DNA from: an uncultured Eubacteriaceae bacterium
Lineage (GTDB): Bacteria > Bacillota > Clostridia > Eubacteriales > Eubacteriaceae
Assembly (NCBI GenBank): GCA_947625175.1
Contig: CANQNI010000044.1
Coordinates: 1 to 10,286, forward strand
Reading direction: 5' to 3'
DNA length: 10,286 nt
The notes beneath the pieces are model-generated. The model did not search any database. It was not told the origin of the DNA and saw nothing but the letters and a program-made list of their open reading frames with translations. Every line of letters begins with the position of its first letter. The stretch's first letter is position 1. A program made the position numbers and the translations under genes. Below, in pieces: positions 1 through 7,565 of this stretch.

Positions 1-27
1 GAAGTTCAAATCTTCTCACTCCGACCA
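1..27 (+). tRNA. tRNA 3' end, probably tRNA-Pro (partial)
   Basis: Only the last 27 bases lie in the window. They read as a T-arm (GAAG stem half, loop TTCAAAT, CTTCT), then a 7-nt acceptor strand CACTCCG, discriminator A and an encoded CCA. The matching 5' acceptor strand would be CGGAGTG. A C1-G72 pair with A73 is typical of bacterial tRNA-Pro, which is the basis for the identity. The anticodon is outside the window, so identity is inference, while the tRNA end itself is clear. Confidence 0.8.
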
Positions 28-320
28 TTTCTATTTCTCGGGTAATTTTATTAATATTTAAGCGAATTTAACAAGTATATTATAATCATCACTTCTTATT
101 TTATCTAAATTTGTCCATGATTTCAAATAAATTGTAATTCATTAGTAACGTATTGTTGTTCAAATGATTCAGCTTTGAATTTTCAATCCATGCATAGGTT
201 ATTTTCCAGATAAGGAATCGAAAGAACTACAAGATAGTTGGTTGTTTTGAAATAGGAATAATTTCAATTTTATTGATTTGCCCTTATTAAGTATTTCTCC
301 TATTGAAATTCTGAAATGTT

Positions 321-456
321 TTCCAATTCTTTCTTTTCATAATAGTTCATTTATATTCTATTTGAATTCTAATTATTCTATTAGAAATTCTATTCTTTAT
401 AATAAATTCTAATAGAATTCTTTAAAATAATTAGAAAATAGAATTAAAAATTGGAA
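321..456. repeat. Imperfect inverted repeat, MITE-like
   Basis: Four collinear blocks on the left are found as reverse complements, in mirrored order, on the right: TTCCAATT (321-328 with 449-456), ATTCTATTT (355-363 with 436-444), CTAATTATT (369-377 with 426-434) and ATTCTATTAGAA (375-386 with 407-418). The central 12-bp stem encloses a 20-nt loop. The arms differ in spacer length, so this is an eroded structure, not a clean hairpin. It could be a miniature inverted-repeat element or the end of a lost insertion sequence. In DNA this AT-rich, short complementary blocks can also arise by chance, so confidence is moderate. Confidence 0.4.
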
Positions 457-482
457 TTATTTTGTTTCAAAAAGGTAAATTT

Positions 483-590
483 ATGGGAAAGTATGGAACA
501 GAAAATAGACATTTGAAATTTAAAAGTGAATATATCAAAAAAGCATTAAAGGTAATTAATTCTCAAGAAAAATGTATTCAAGATTATTAA
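483..590 (+). CDS. Small ORF of 35 aa, unknown, possibly a gene fragment
   Basis: An ATG preceded by AAAAAGG at a plausible ribosome-site spacing opens a 35-codon frame ending in TAA. The product begins MGKYGTENRHLKF and is basic, with a segment FKSEYIKKALKVI. That segment loosely recalls the N-terminal helix of small IS3-type OrfA proteins, but the likeness is too weak for a call. It sits between the inverted repeat and another broken frame, so it may be the remaining 5' part of a dead gene. It could equally be a chance ORF. Confidence 0.25.
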   Translation: MGKYGTENRHLKFKSEYIKKALKVINSQEKCIQDY

Positions 591-627
591 AATAAAGAAA
601 CACTTTAATTAACTCTTAGTTAAATAA

Positions 628-825
628 CCATATTTAACCAGTTTAGAATCTTTTGATCAATTAGAGGTTAAAAAGTTAAAGGAGAGGGTCTGGTCTAAAA
701 CAATCTACCTTTTATTATGCCTTAAATTTTCTCTTGGAAAAAAATTAATTCAGGTTTTAAATAAAAGCAGTAGAAAAAAATCCTATCAATTAACAGAACA
801 AACCCGGAAATTATTAACTGAATAA
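628..825 (+). pseudogene. Start-less open frame of 65 codons, 3' gene remnant
   Basis: Directly after an in-frame stop at 625-627 a frame stays open for 65 codons to a TAA at 823-825, without any ATG, GTG or TTG near its beginning. The translation is basic and looks protein-like: a hydrophobic helix-like stretch (IYLLLCLKFSLGKKL) is followed by SSRKKSYQLTEQTRKLLTE. The Y-x-L-T-E-x-x-R-x-L-L pattern recalls the wing end of winged-helix regulators, and also some transposase tails. I cannot decide between them. No ribosome site or start is visible, so it is best read as the 3' end of a decayed gene. Confidence 0.35.
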
Positions 826-922
826 AATCTAAACTTATGTTAATTAATATAGGTTCTATTTCTTAAATACATTAATTTTGGGTAAATCTTTATTGATAAG
901 CTAAAATTGTGTCGGAAAAGAG

Positions 923-3319
923 ATGGAACTTAATACTTTAAAAAATAACTTTAAACCTGATGAAATTTTATCCGGTCATTTTGGAGTTGAAAGAGAAGGA
1001 CTTCGTGTAAAACCGGACGGATATCTAGCTCGAACTAAACACCCTAAAATCTTTGGATCAAAACTTGAAAATCCATATATAACTACAGACTTTTCTGAAA
1101 GTCAGGTTGAAGTAGTAACCCCTCCCTACACTACTATTAAACGAACGGTAGATGTTCTAGAAAGTTTAGTCGATATTGTTAATAATGAAATAAGAAAAGA
1201 TGGCGAATTGCTTTGGCCGGGTTCTATGCCGTGTATAGCTCCTGGAGATATTCCAGTTGCTGAATATAAAGATGGTGAATCTAGTAACGAAGAACATCAG
1301 TATCGATTAGGACTTATAAAAAAATATGGTGGATTAAAGCAATTATTAACCGGAATCCATTTTAACTTTTCCTTTACAGATAAATTCCTTGAAAAACTTC
1401 GTAAATTAACAGATCCAAATCTAACTCTACAAGAATTTAAAAATAAAGTTTATCTAAAAATAGCCCGAAATTATTTAAGATTCCACTGGCTTGTTATTTA
1501 TCTAACAGGTTGTTCTGCTTCAATGCATAACAGTTATGATTGTGTTAATGAAGATTTTATTGTTCGAGATGAGAAAGATAGTCTTATAATGAAAAATGGA
1601 CCATCTCTTAGAAATTCTGCCTGTGGCTATAAAAATCTGATTGACTTGTATCCGCGAATGGATAGTCTAAATCATTATATTGAAGATGTCCAGAGTTTCG
1701 TTGATAATGATATTCTATCTAAACCAAAAGAACTTTATACTCAAGTTAGGCTAAAAGCTGGAGACAAAAAAGATATGTTAGGTTCTTTAGAAAGATCTGG
1801 AATACAATATCTGGAATTTAGAACCTTAGATTTAAATCTGTTCTCAAAATCTGGTGTAAACTACCGTGATTTAAGTTTTATTCAGTTGTTAGCTATTTAT
1901 AGTTTACTTAAAGATGAGAAAGAAATTGAAAACGATATCTGGCAGAGGGAAGCAGTAGATAATGCCAAGAAAACTGCTGTTCAGGGACTTTTCACCGATT
2001 TAGAATTACAAAGAGATGGACAAAGTATAACTCTTAGGGACTGGGCTGATGAGATCTTTACTGAACTGGAAGAAATAAATAGTGAATTAAATCTAAATAT
2101 GGATGATATTCTCTATGAAATGAAGATGCGGGTTCATTATCCTACTACAACTTATGCCGCTACCATGGCTAATATCGTCAAGGATAAAGGATACGTAGAT
2201 GCTATGATGCATTTTGCAAAACGTTATTCTGATAATAGTCACAGATTCAGATATTTACTAAACGGCTATGAAAATTATGAACTCTCTACCCAGATTCTTC
2301 TAAAAGAAGCCATTACCCGGGGCGTTAAAATTGAAGAAATAGATCCTAATGATAATTTTATTGCTCTAGAAGGAAATGGAAAAAAGACTTATATTAAACA
2401 GGCGACAAAGACTGAAGCTGATAATTATGCTACAGTTTTAGCCATGGAAAATAAAGTTGTGACTAAGAAAATTCTGGAAGATAAAGGGATTAGAGTTCCT
2501 AAAGGGGATGAATATCAATCTATTGAAGACTTTAAATTAGATGCTAATTACTTTGTTAATGAACCAATTGTAATTAAGCCTAAATCTACTAACTTTGGAT
2601 TAGGGATCTTTATTTTTGACAATGGAAGTTCAGAAGAAGATTTAATAACGGCTGCGCAGGAAGCCTTTGAATACGATAAAACTATATTGGTCGAAGAATT
2701 TTTAAAGGGTCAAGAATATCGTTTCCTAATTATTGGAGGAAAATGTGTTTCCATTCTAAAACGAATCCCAGCAAACGTTGAAGGGGATGGAGTTCATACT
2801 ATAGAAGAACTTATTAAAATAAAGAATAAGCATCCTTTTAGAGGATTTGGTTATTCAGCTCCCATGAAAAAGATTCAGATTGATGAACAGACTATTTTAT
2901 ATTTAAAGAATCAGGGACTTAACCTGGAATCTATCCCGGAACAAAATCAGTTAGTATTTTTAAGAGGAAATTCTAATATTTCAACTGGTGGGGATAGTAT
3001 CGATATAACTGACGAAGTTCTAGATAAATATAAAGTTATAGCTGAAGAAGCTGCTGCCGCAATTGGTGCTGTATTTTGTGGAGTTGATTTAATAGTTGAA
3101 GATATCAACGATCCAGATTCTGAATTTGGTATCATAGAACTTAATTTTAATCCGAGTACTGATATGCATGCTTTTCCAATGGAAGGAAAAGAAAGAAAAA
3201 CTGGAGCCTATATAATGAGCGCATTAGGATTAATCGAGGAAGATCTTGATAGTATAGAAGCTCAGGAAAAACTCTTCGATAGTTTTGATGATTATATTGT
3301 TGAAAATCAGATTGATTAA
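923..3319 (+). CDS. gshAB: Bifunctional glutamate-cysteine ligase / glutathione synthetase
   Basis: Cytosolic fusion enzyme making glutathione in two ATP-dependent steps: Glu + Cys to gamma-glutamylcysteine, then addition of Gly. At 798 aa it matches the fused GshAB (GshF) family, usually about 750-800 aa. The ligase half spans about residues 1-480 and shows GVEREG (21-26), GIHFNFS (144-150) and YLEFRTLDLN (296-305). The second half, about 495-770, is an ATP-grasp module with VIKPKSTNFGLG (550-561), EEFLKGQEYRF (591-601), SNISTGGDSID (684-694), GVDLI (720-724) and the metal-binding region IIELNFNPS (737-745). The ATG at 923 has GGAAAAG just upstream, and no earlier in-frame start fits. A possible TTGGGT/TAAAAT promoter at 878-907 would leave almost no leader, so the true promoter is unclear. 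First gene of a six-gene operon; the next gene begins 1 nt after its stop. Confidence 0.96.
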   Translation: MELNTLKNNFKPDEILSGHFGVEREGLRVKPDGYLARTKHPKIFGSKLENPYITTDFSESQVEVVTPPYTTIKRTVDVLESLVDIVNNEIRKDGELLWPGSMPCIAPGDIPVAEYKDGESSNEEHQYRLGLIKKYGGLKQLLTGIHFNFSFTDKFLEKLRKLTDPNLTLQEFKNKVYLKIARNYLRFHWLVIYLTGCSASMHNSYDCVNEDFIVRDEKDSLIMKNGPSLRNSACGYKNLIDLYPRMDSLNHYIEDVQSFVDNDILSKPKELYTQVRLKAGDKKDMLGSLERSGIQYLEFRTLDLNLFSKSGVNYRDLSFIQLLAIYSLLKDEKEIENDIWQREAVDNAKKTAVQGLFTDLELQRDGQSITLRDWADEIFTELEEINSELNLNMDDILYEMKMRVHYPTTTYAATMANIVKDKGYVDAMMHFAKRYSDNSHRFRYLLNGYENYELSTQILLKEAITRGVKIEEIDPNDNFIALEGNGKKTYIKQATKTEADNYATVLAMENKVVTKKILEDKGIRVPKGDEYQSIEDFKLDANYFVNEPIVIKPKSTNFGLGIFIFDNGSSEEDLITAAQEAFEYDKTILVEEFLKGQEYRFLIIGGKCVSILKRIPANVEGDGVHTIEELIKIKNKHPFRGFGYSAPMKKIQIDEQTILYLKNQGLNLESIPEQNQLVFLRGNSNISTGGDSIDITDEVLDKYKVIAEEAAAAIGAVFCGVDLIVEDINDPDSEFGIIELNFNPSTDMHAFPMEGKERKTGAYIMSALGLIEEDLDSIEAQEKLFDSFDDYIVENQID

Positions 3320-3320
3320 T

Positions 3321-3680
3321 ATGAATATTGTTAATATTTTATTTATTGGAGTCTATTTACTCTGTTCAGTTGGAGGTTTAACTTTAGTTAAAGTCGGGGC
3401 TGGTCACAATAGCTTTTCACTTAATCCAAGTTTTTTTAATTTGCAGTTATCTTATTTAACTGTAATTGGACTTATACTTTATATTTTTAGTTTTTTAATG
3501 TGGATTGTTATTGTAGGACGGTTTAATCTGTCCTATATCCAACCGCTTACTACTGGATTAAGTTATATCTTAATAATTGCAGCTTCAATATTTATTTTAA
3601 GAGAGGTTATAACCCCTTTTCAATGGGCGGGTCTGGTCTTTATACTAATTGGAGTTGTTTTAATGAATATTGGACATTAA
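3321..3680 (+). CDS. EamA/SMR-like four-helix membrane protein, possible lipid-linked sugar flippase
   Basis: The 119-aa product is almost wholly hydrophobic with four predicted membrane helices at about residues 4-24, 42-65, 70-93 and 98-117. The second half, with SYIQPLTTGLSYIL and a following FILREVITPFQWAG, matches the C-terminal half-repeat signature of the EamA/drug-metabolite transporter superfamily. Four-helix proteins of this type include the multidrug exporter EmrE and the ArnE/ArnF subunits that flip aminoarabinose-undecaprenyl phosphate. The ATG at 3321 is chosen because it lies 1 nt after the gshAB stop and opens directly into the first helix; a start at 3285 would overlap gshAB by 35 nt and has no ribosome site. 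No clear ribosome site precedes 3321 either, so translation is probably coupled. A glycosyltransferase gene follows after 1 nt, which favours a sugar-lipid transport role. Substrate is unknown. Confidence 0.75.
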   Translation: MNIVNILFIGVYLLCSVGGLTLVKVGAGHNSFSLNPSFFNLQLSYLTVIGLILYIFSFLMWIVIVGRFNLSYIQPLTTGLSYILIIAASIFILREVITPFQWAGLVFILIGVVLMNIGH

Positions 3681-3681
3681 C

Positions 3682-4455
3682 ATGACGCATACTTTTGTAA
3701 TTCCTGTATTTGGAGAGTCAGAATACTTAAGAGATTGCATTAAATCTTTAAAAAAACAAACTGTTCCTAGTAATATTATTTTAACTTCAGCAAATGAAAC
3801 AGAATTCTTAAAAAATATAAGTAAAGAATTTAATGTTCCTTATTATATAAATAAGGATGGTAATCAGATTGGAAAAGACTGGAATTATGCTCTAGAAAAA
3901 GCTGATACAGATTTGGTTACTATAGCACATCAAGACGATGTTTATTTAAATAACTATTTGGAACAGATCCTAAGTAAAGTTGAATCTAATCCTGATTCAG
4001 TAATTTATTTTACGGATTATCATGAAATAAGAGATGATAAAGTAGTTAGGGATAATTTAAATTTAAAAATTAAGAAGTTACTGCTAACTCCTCAAAAATT
4101 ATTTCCTTCCAAGTTTAGTCAGAATTTTGCGATTATGTTAGGAAGTGCTATCTGTTGTCCAGCAGTTACTTACAATAAATCAATTTTAGGGGATTATAAA
4201 TTTAATGAAACACTGAAATCTAACCTTGACTGGATGGCTTGGGTAGATTTTCATAAATCGGGTCAAAATTTTTCCTATATTCCAAAAGCGTTAATGTTAC
4301 ATCGTATTCATGCAGGAAGTGAAACGAGTAATCAGATTAAGGAAAGTAACCGACAGAATGAAGATTTGATTGTTCTAAAACGTTTTTGGCCAAAAGGAAT
4401 TGCACAGTTTATAGAATATTTTTATAAAAAAAGTGAGATAAGAAATTCTAAATGA
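3682..4455 (+). CDS. Family 2 glycosyltransferase
   Basis: A 257-aa GT-A fold transferase expected to move a sugar from a nucleotide- or lipid-activated donor to an envelope acceptor at the cytoplasmic face. The N-terminus THTFVIPVFGESEYLRDCIKSLKKQ is the classic GT2 nucleotide-binding opening. IAHQDDVYL (81-89) carries the DxD-like metal site at D85-D86, and LDWMAW (182-187) lies where the catalytic acidic motif is expected. MLHRIHAGSETS (205-216) resembles the C-terminal part of rhamnosyl- and related GT2 enzymes. No membrane helix is apparent. The ATG at 3682 is preferred over a TTG at 3670 that would overlap the upstream gene; GGA lies 7-9 nt upstream. Its stop overlaps the next start as ATGA. 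Donor and acceptor cannot be told from sequence. Confidence 0.85.
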   Translation: MTHTFVIPVFGESEYLRDCIKSLKKQTVPSNIILTSANETEFLKNISKEFNVPYYINKDGNQIGKDWNYALEKADTDLVTIAHQDDVYLNNYLEQILSKVESNPDSVIYFTDYHEIRDDKVVRDNLNLKIKKLLLTPQKLFPSKFSQNFAIMLGSAICCPAVTYNKSILGDYKFNETLKSNLDWMAWVDFHKSGQNFSYIPKALMLHRIHAGSETSNQIKESNRQNEDLIVLKRFWPKGIAQFIEYFYKKSEIRNSK

Positions 4456-5195
4456 GTAAATATCGATTCAATCAAATTGTTAATACCTATGATAGTTTAC
4501 CAGATGGTAGAACTAATCCAACTTCAATATTAAATTACTTTCAGGAAGTAGCTCAAAGACAAATAGAATCTTTAGGTTTAGGAGTTGAATATTTATTAGA
4601 GCATCATAGAGCCTGGGTTTTAGTTAAATATGAAATAGACTATCACAAATATCCAAAAGCTGAAGAAGAAATAATTGTAGAAACAGAACCTACAGGAATA
4701 AATAGATTTGAAGCCTATAGAGAATTTCACCTCTATTCATTAGATGGGGAAGAGCTGGTAACAGGAAGAAGTGTCTGGGTTTATATAGATACTGAATCTA
4801 AAAAAATGGTTCGAATTAATGAAGAAAAAGATTTAATGGAAGCTTTCTATAAAGATAAACCTAAAATTATTAGAATCCCGCGACTTGAACGGGTTAGCGA
4901 CTTTGATCATGAAACTTCCTTTAAAATTCGATATCTGGATATTGATGTCAATTATCATGTTAATAATGTTAAATATTTATCCTGGGCCCTTGAAGTCTTA
5001 CCTTTAGATATTGTTAAAAATAATGAGATAAAGAAATTAACTATTTATTTTAAAGAGCAGGCTTTTTACGGAGAAAGAGTTTTTGTTAAAGGAAAAGAAA
5101 TAAATCCGCTCGAATATCGAATTAATGTAGAAAAAGAAGATGGAACTGTTCTTTCTGAATTAAAAATTGAAGGAAGAAAGATTCAGGAATCTTAA
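4452..5195 (+). CDS. Acyl-ACP thioesterase (FatA/FatB-like double hotdog)
   Basis: Hydrolyses acyl-acyl carrier protein to free fatty acid and ACP in the cytosol. The 247-aa length fits the bacterial members, which consist of two hotdog domains. The first domain covers about residues 1-135, with YFQEVAQRQIESLG (29-42) on the long helix. The second carries the catalytic motif DIDVNYHVNNVKYL (163-176), giving D165, N167 and H169, and KEQAFYGE (201-208), where E202 aligns with the glutamate of the plant enzymes; the plant cysteine position is Q203. Translation is coupled to the glycosyltransferase through ATGA. In anaerobic bacteria such enzymes release fatty acids of particular chain length, but the preferred chain cannot be read from the sequence. 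Its presence in an operon with a glycosyltransferase could mean supply of acyl chains for a glycolipid; that is speculation. Confidence 0.9.
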   Translation: MSKYRFNQIVNTYDSLPDGRTNPTSILNYFQEVAQRQIESLGLGVEYLLEHHRAWVLVKYEIDYHKYPKAEEEIIVETEPTGINRFEAYREFHLYSLDGEELVTGRSVWVYIDTESKKMVRINEEKDLMEAFYKDKPKIIRIPRLERVSDFDHETSFKIRYLDIDVNYHVNNVKYLSWALEVLPLDIVKNNEIKKLTIYFKEQAFYGERVFVKGKEINPLEYRINVEKEDGTVLSELKIEGRKIQES

Positions 5196-5228
5196 AAATA
5201 ATGGCATTAAAGCTAACAGGAGTTAACA

Positions 5229-7100
5229 ATGAAATATGATCTACAAGCTTTTTATGATGGCCTTTCTTTTGATGCATGGAAATATTTTGGAGCTCATCCA
5301 TCAAAAGCAGGAACAACATTTAGAGTTTATGCACCCAATGCTGTTAAGGTAGCTGTTATAGGAGAATTCTCCGATTGGGAACCTATTTCCATGAAACAAA
5401 AGAATGAAAATGGAATCTGGTTTTGTCGAATCAAAGATGCTAAAGAAGGACAAATGTATAAATACAGAATTTATTTTCCAGATGGTAATTTCTGTGATCA
5501 TACAGATCCATACGCTTTTTCAACAGAACTTAGACCTGGTAGTGCTTCTATTATAGTAAATTTAAAATTCCCATTTACAGATAAAAATTGGCTTAAGAAA
5601 AGAACGCTTAATTATAATGATCCGATGAATGTTTATGAAATGCATATTGGATCATGGCGTCGTAAAGAAGACGGAAGTTTTTATAATTATGAAGAACTTG
5701 CTGAAATATTACCAGAATATTTAAAAGAACATCATTTCACTCATGTCGAATTTATGCCATTAACTGAGTATCCGGTTGATGAATCCTGGGGTTATCAGGT
5801 TTTAGGTTATTATTCTGCCACTTCAAGATACGGAACACCTAGGCAATTACAGAAGTTAATTAATACACTTCACGAAAACGGAATAGGAATAATCCTAGAT
5901 TTTGTCCCGGTTCATTTTGCTCTGGATTATTATGGCTTATCTCATTTTGATGGAACAGCACTTTATGAATATCCCCATGATGATACGGGTTATTCAGAAT
6001 GGGGCACCCACAACTTTAACTTCTATCGCGGTGAAGTCCGAAGCTTCTTACAGTCAGCAGTTGATTTCTGGATTGAAAATTATCATGTTGATGGAATTAG
6101 AATGGATGCCATTAGTAATGCTTTATTCTGGCAGGGGAATAAAGACCGAGGTGTTAATGAAGGAGCTGTTAATTTTATTCAGACAATGAATAAAGGTCTT
6201 AAAGAAAGATTCCCCACTGTAATGAAAATTGCTGAGGATTCAACAAATTATCTTAAAGTAACAGCACCAGTTGAATATGACGGATTAGGCTTTGATTATA
6301 AATGGGATCTCGGTTGGATGAATGATACTCTGGAATTCTTTAAATTTGATAAGTATGACAGAGGCGGTTTTATTGCTAAGATCCAGTGGTCCATGTTTTA
6401 CTTTTATAGTGAACTCTTCCTATTACCATTCTCCCATGATGAAGTGGTTCATGGAAAACAGAGTATTATCGATAAAATGATTGGAACTTATGATGAAAAA
6501 TTCCAACAATCCAGAATGCTCTATTTATACATGATGACTCATCCAGGAAAAAAACTAAACTTCATGGGAAATGAAATAGCTATGTTTAGTGAATGGAGTG
6601 AACAAAAAGAATTAGACTGGATGTTACTAGATTATCCGGTTCATCAGGATTTCCTAAAATATATAACCTCGCTTAATAAATTTTATCTTGATTCACCAGC
6701 TCTTTACAAAGAAGATTATAATTCAAATAATTATAGAGGACTTGAAACCTGGCGGTATGAGGTTATCGCTTATGAGAGATGGGTCGATGATCAAAGACTT
6801 ATTACAATCTTAAATTTTGGTGGTCACGATCTTAAAGATGTTCGTATTAATTATTATCAGGAAGCAACTTTAAATCCGGTATTTAAAACGCAAGATTATG
6901 TATACTTTCCAGATAATACTCCAGTAAGTACAGGTTTTATTGATCAAGAACATCCAGAAAATAGTGAATACTATTTCTTAATAGATTTACCTCCATTTGC
7001 TGGAATAGTTTTAAATTCAAAACTAACTGAAAAAGAAAAACCAAAGCCTTCTGAAAATGAAGAAAAAAAACAAAAACCTGGTCGAAAGGCTAAAAAGTAA
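5229..7100 (+). CDS. glgB: 1,4-alpha-glucan branching enzyme, GH13
   Basis: Cuts an alpha-1,4 glucan chain and rejoins it in alpha-1,6 linkage, creating branches in glycogen. Residues 26-105 form a CBM48 module (FRVYAPNAVKVAVIGEFSDW). The (beta/alpha)8 domain follows from about 130, with conserved regions LDFVPVHF (223-230), GIRMDAIS (289-296, nucleophile D293), KIAEDST (333-339, acid/base E336) and FSHDEVVHG (401-409, third carboxylate D404). A beta C-terminal domain spans about 510-600. At 623 aa it is near the short end of the family and lacks the extra N-terminal domain of the E. coli enzyme. The last 24 residues are a lysine/glutamate/proline tail of unknown role. ATG has a strong AGGAG 6 nt upstream. 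No glgC, glgA or glgP lies in the window, so it is separated from the usual glycogen genes. Confidence 0.96.
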   Translation: MKYDLQAFYDGLSFDAWKYFGAHPSKAGTTFRVYAPNAVKVAVIGEFSDWEPISMKQKNENGIWFCRIKDAKEGQMYKYRIYFPDGNFCDHTDPYAFSTELRPGSASIIVNLKFPFTDKNWLKKRTLNYNDPMNVYEMHIGSWRRKEDGSFYNYEELAEILPEYLKEHHFTHVEFMPLTEYPVDESWGYQVLGYYSATSRYGTPRQLQKLINTLHENGIGIILDFVPVHFALDYYGLSHFDGTALYEYPHDDTGYSEWGTHNFNFYRGEVRSFLQSAVDFWIENYHVDGIRMDAISNALFWQGNKDRGVNEGAVNFIQTMNKGLKERFPTVMKIAEDSTNYLKVTAPVEYDGLGFDYKWDLGWMNDTLEFFKFDKYDRGGFIAKIQWSMFYFYSELFLLPFSHDEVVHGKQSIIDKMIGTYDEKFQQSRMLYLYMMTHPGKKLNFMGNEIAMFSEWSEQKELDWMLLDYPVHQDFLKYITSLNKFYLDSPALYKEDYNSNNYRGLETWRYEVIAYERWVDDQRLITILNFGGHDLKDVRINYYQEATLNPVFKTQDYVYFPDNTPVSTGFIDQEHPENSEYYFLIDLPPFAGIVLNSKLTEKEKPKPSENEEKKQKPGRKAKK

Positions 7101-7557
7101 AAATCTCCTTTGGTATACTGGAGTTCTAATAGTTCTTATAAGTTTATTTGGAATCTGTTATGGAATATGGGTTTGTTATAACGGTATTTTAATTAAAAAT
7201 GTTACTGATCAGGAACTGTTAGATTTACTTAATCAAAATACTATGACTATTCAAGATGGAGTTTATGCCTTAATAGGATTTGGAACAGTTATAATTATTT
7301 ACTATTTGTTCGTTTTAATTTTAGGCTTAATAGGAATCTTATTATCAGGCCACTTTTTAGTTAAACAGACTTTGTTCTGGATTACGATAGTTCTACTCTC
7401 TGTTTCAATCATCTTGGGTTTTCTGGGAATTCTAAGTTGGACTATAGCAATTATTACTATCCTGGTCTTAGCACTATTTGGTTTTGCTATTTTTAGAAAG
7501 TATAATCTTGATATAACCACTATAGAAAAAAAGAAACGCGAAAAAGAATGGTCTTAG
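7057..7557 (+). CDS. Four-helix membrane protein of unknown function
   Basis: I do not recognise this family. The 166-aa product has a lysine-rich start (MKKKNKN), four predicted membrane helices at about residues 17-40, 68-97, 105-124 and 126-146, and a charged tail ending KKKREKEWS. Lysines at both ends suggest that both ends stay in the cytoplasm. The loop at 41-67 is the only sizeable polar part and would be outside. No enzymatic motif is visible. The start overlaps the last 44 nt of glgB in another frame. No ribosome site precedes it, but no ATG, GTG or TTG start lies further in before the first helix, so 7057 is the best choice; coupling to glgB translation is likely. It is the last gene before the operon terminator. 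Confidence 0.65.
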   Translation: MKKKNKNLVERLKSKNLLWYTGVLIVLISLFGICYGIWVCYNGILIKNVTDQELLDLLNQNTMTIQDGVYALIGFGTVIIIYYLFVLILGLIGILLSGHFLVKQTLFWITIVLLSVSIILGFLGILSWTIAIITILVLALFGFAIFRKYNLDITTIEKKKREKEWS

Positions 7558-7565
7558 CAAAAATC

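Larger units (their letters stand above)
28..922. other. Gene-poor AT-rich region with decayed coding remnants
   Basis: About 0.9 kb with no intact gene on either strand. It is visibly richer in A and T than the genes around it. Inside are an imperfect inverted repeat (321-456), a 35-codon ORF (483-590) and a start-less 65-codon open frame (628-825). The first 300 bases show only stop-interrupted frames and short AT palindromes, for example the 9-bp pair at 260-268 and 302-310. No rho-independent terminator follows the tRNA. Position next to a tRNA 3' end and the broken frames suggest an old insertion or a gene in decay; this is inference. Confidence 0.5.

Noticed and set aside
159..175. GTTCAAAT near 159-167 repeats part of the tRNA T-loop at 4-11, suggesting an attachment-site duplicate.
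   Set aside because: Only 8 bases match, no acceptor-stem sequence follows, and no integrase gene is present.
605..624. TTAACT-ctt-AGTTAA hairpin as a terminator or operator.
   Set aside because: Six AT-rich base pairs without a T run; expected by chance in such AT-rich DNA.
878..907. TTGGGT-18-TAAAAT as the gshAB promoter.
   Set aside because: It would place the transcript start at about the ribosome site, cutting it off; the match is also modest.
2947..3135. Antisense open frame inside gshAB.
   Set aside because: Composition is low-complexity Ser/Ile/Ala, there is no ribosome site, and it lies opposite the well-conserved ATP-grasp region.
5122..5501. Antisense open frames across the thioesterase-glgB junction.
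   Set aside because: They overlap two clear genes and a strong glgB ribosome site; no protein family was recognised.
5902..6189. Second plus-strand open frame inside glgB.
   Set aside because: It runs through the conserved GH13 motifs in another frame, with no ribosome site and no recognisable domain.
7302..7520. Antisense open frame opposite the four-helix membrane protein.
   Set aside because: Complement of a hydrophobic coding stretch; the product is Lys/Ile-rich with no start signal.
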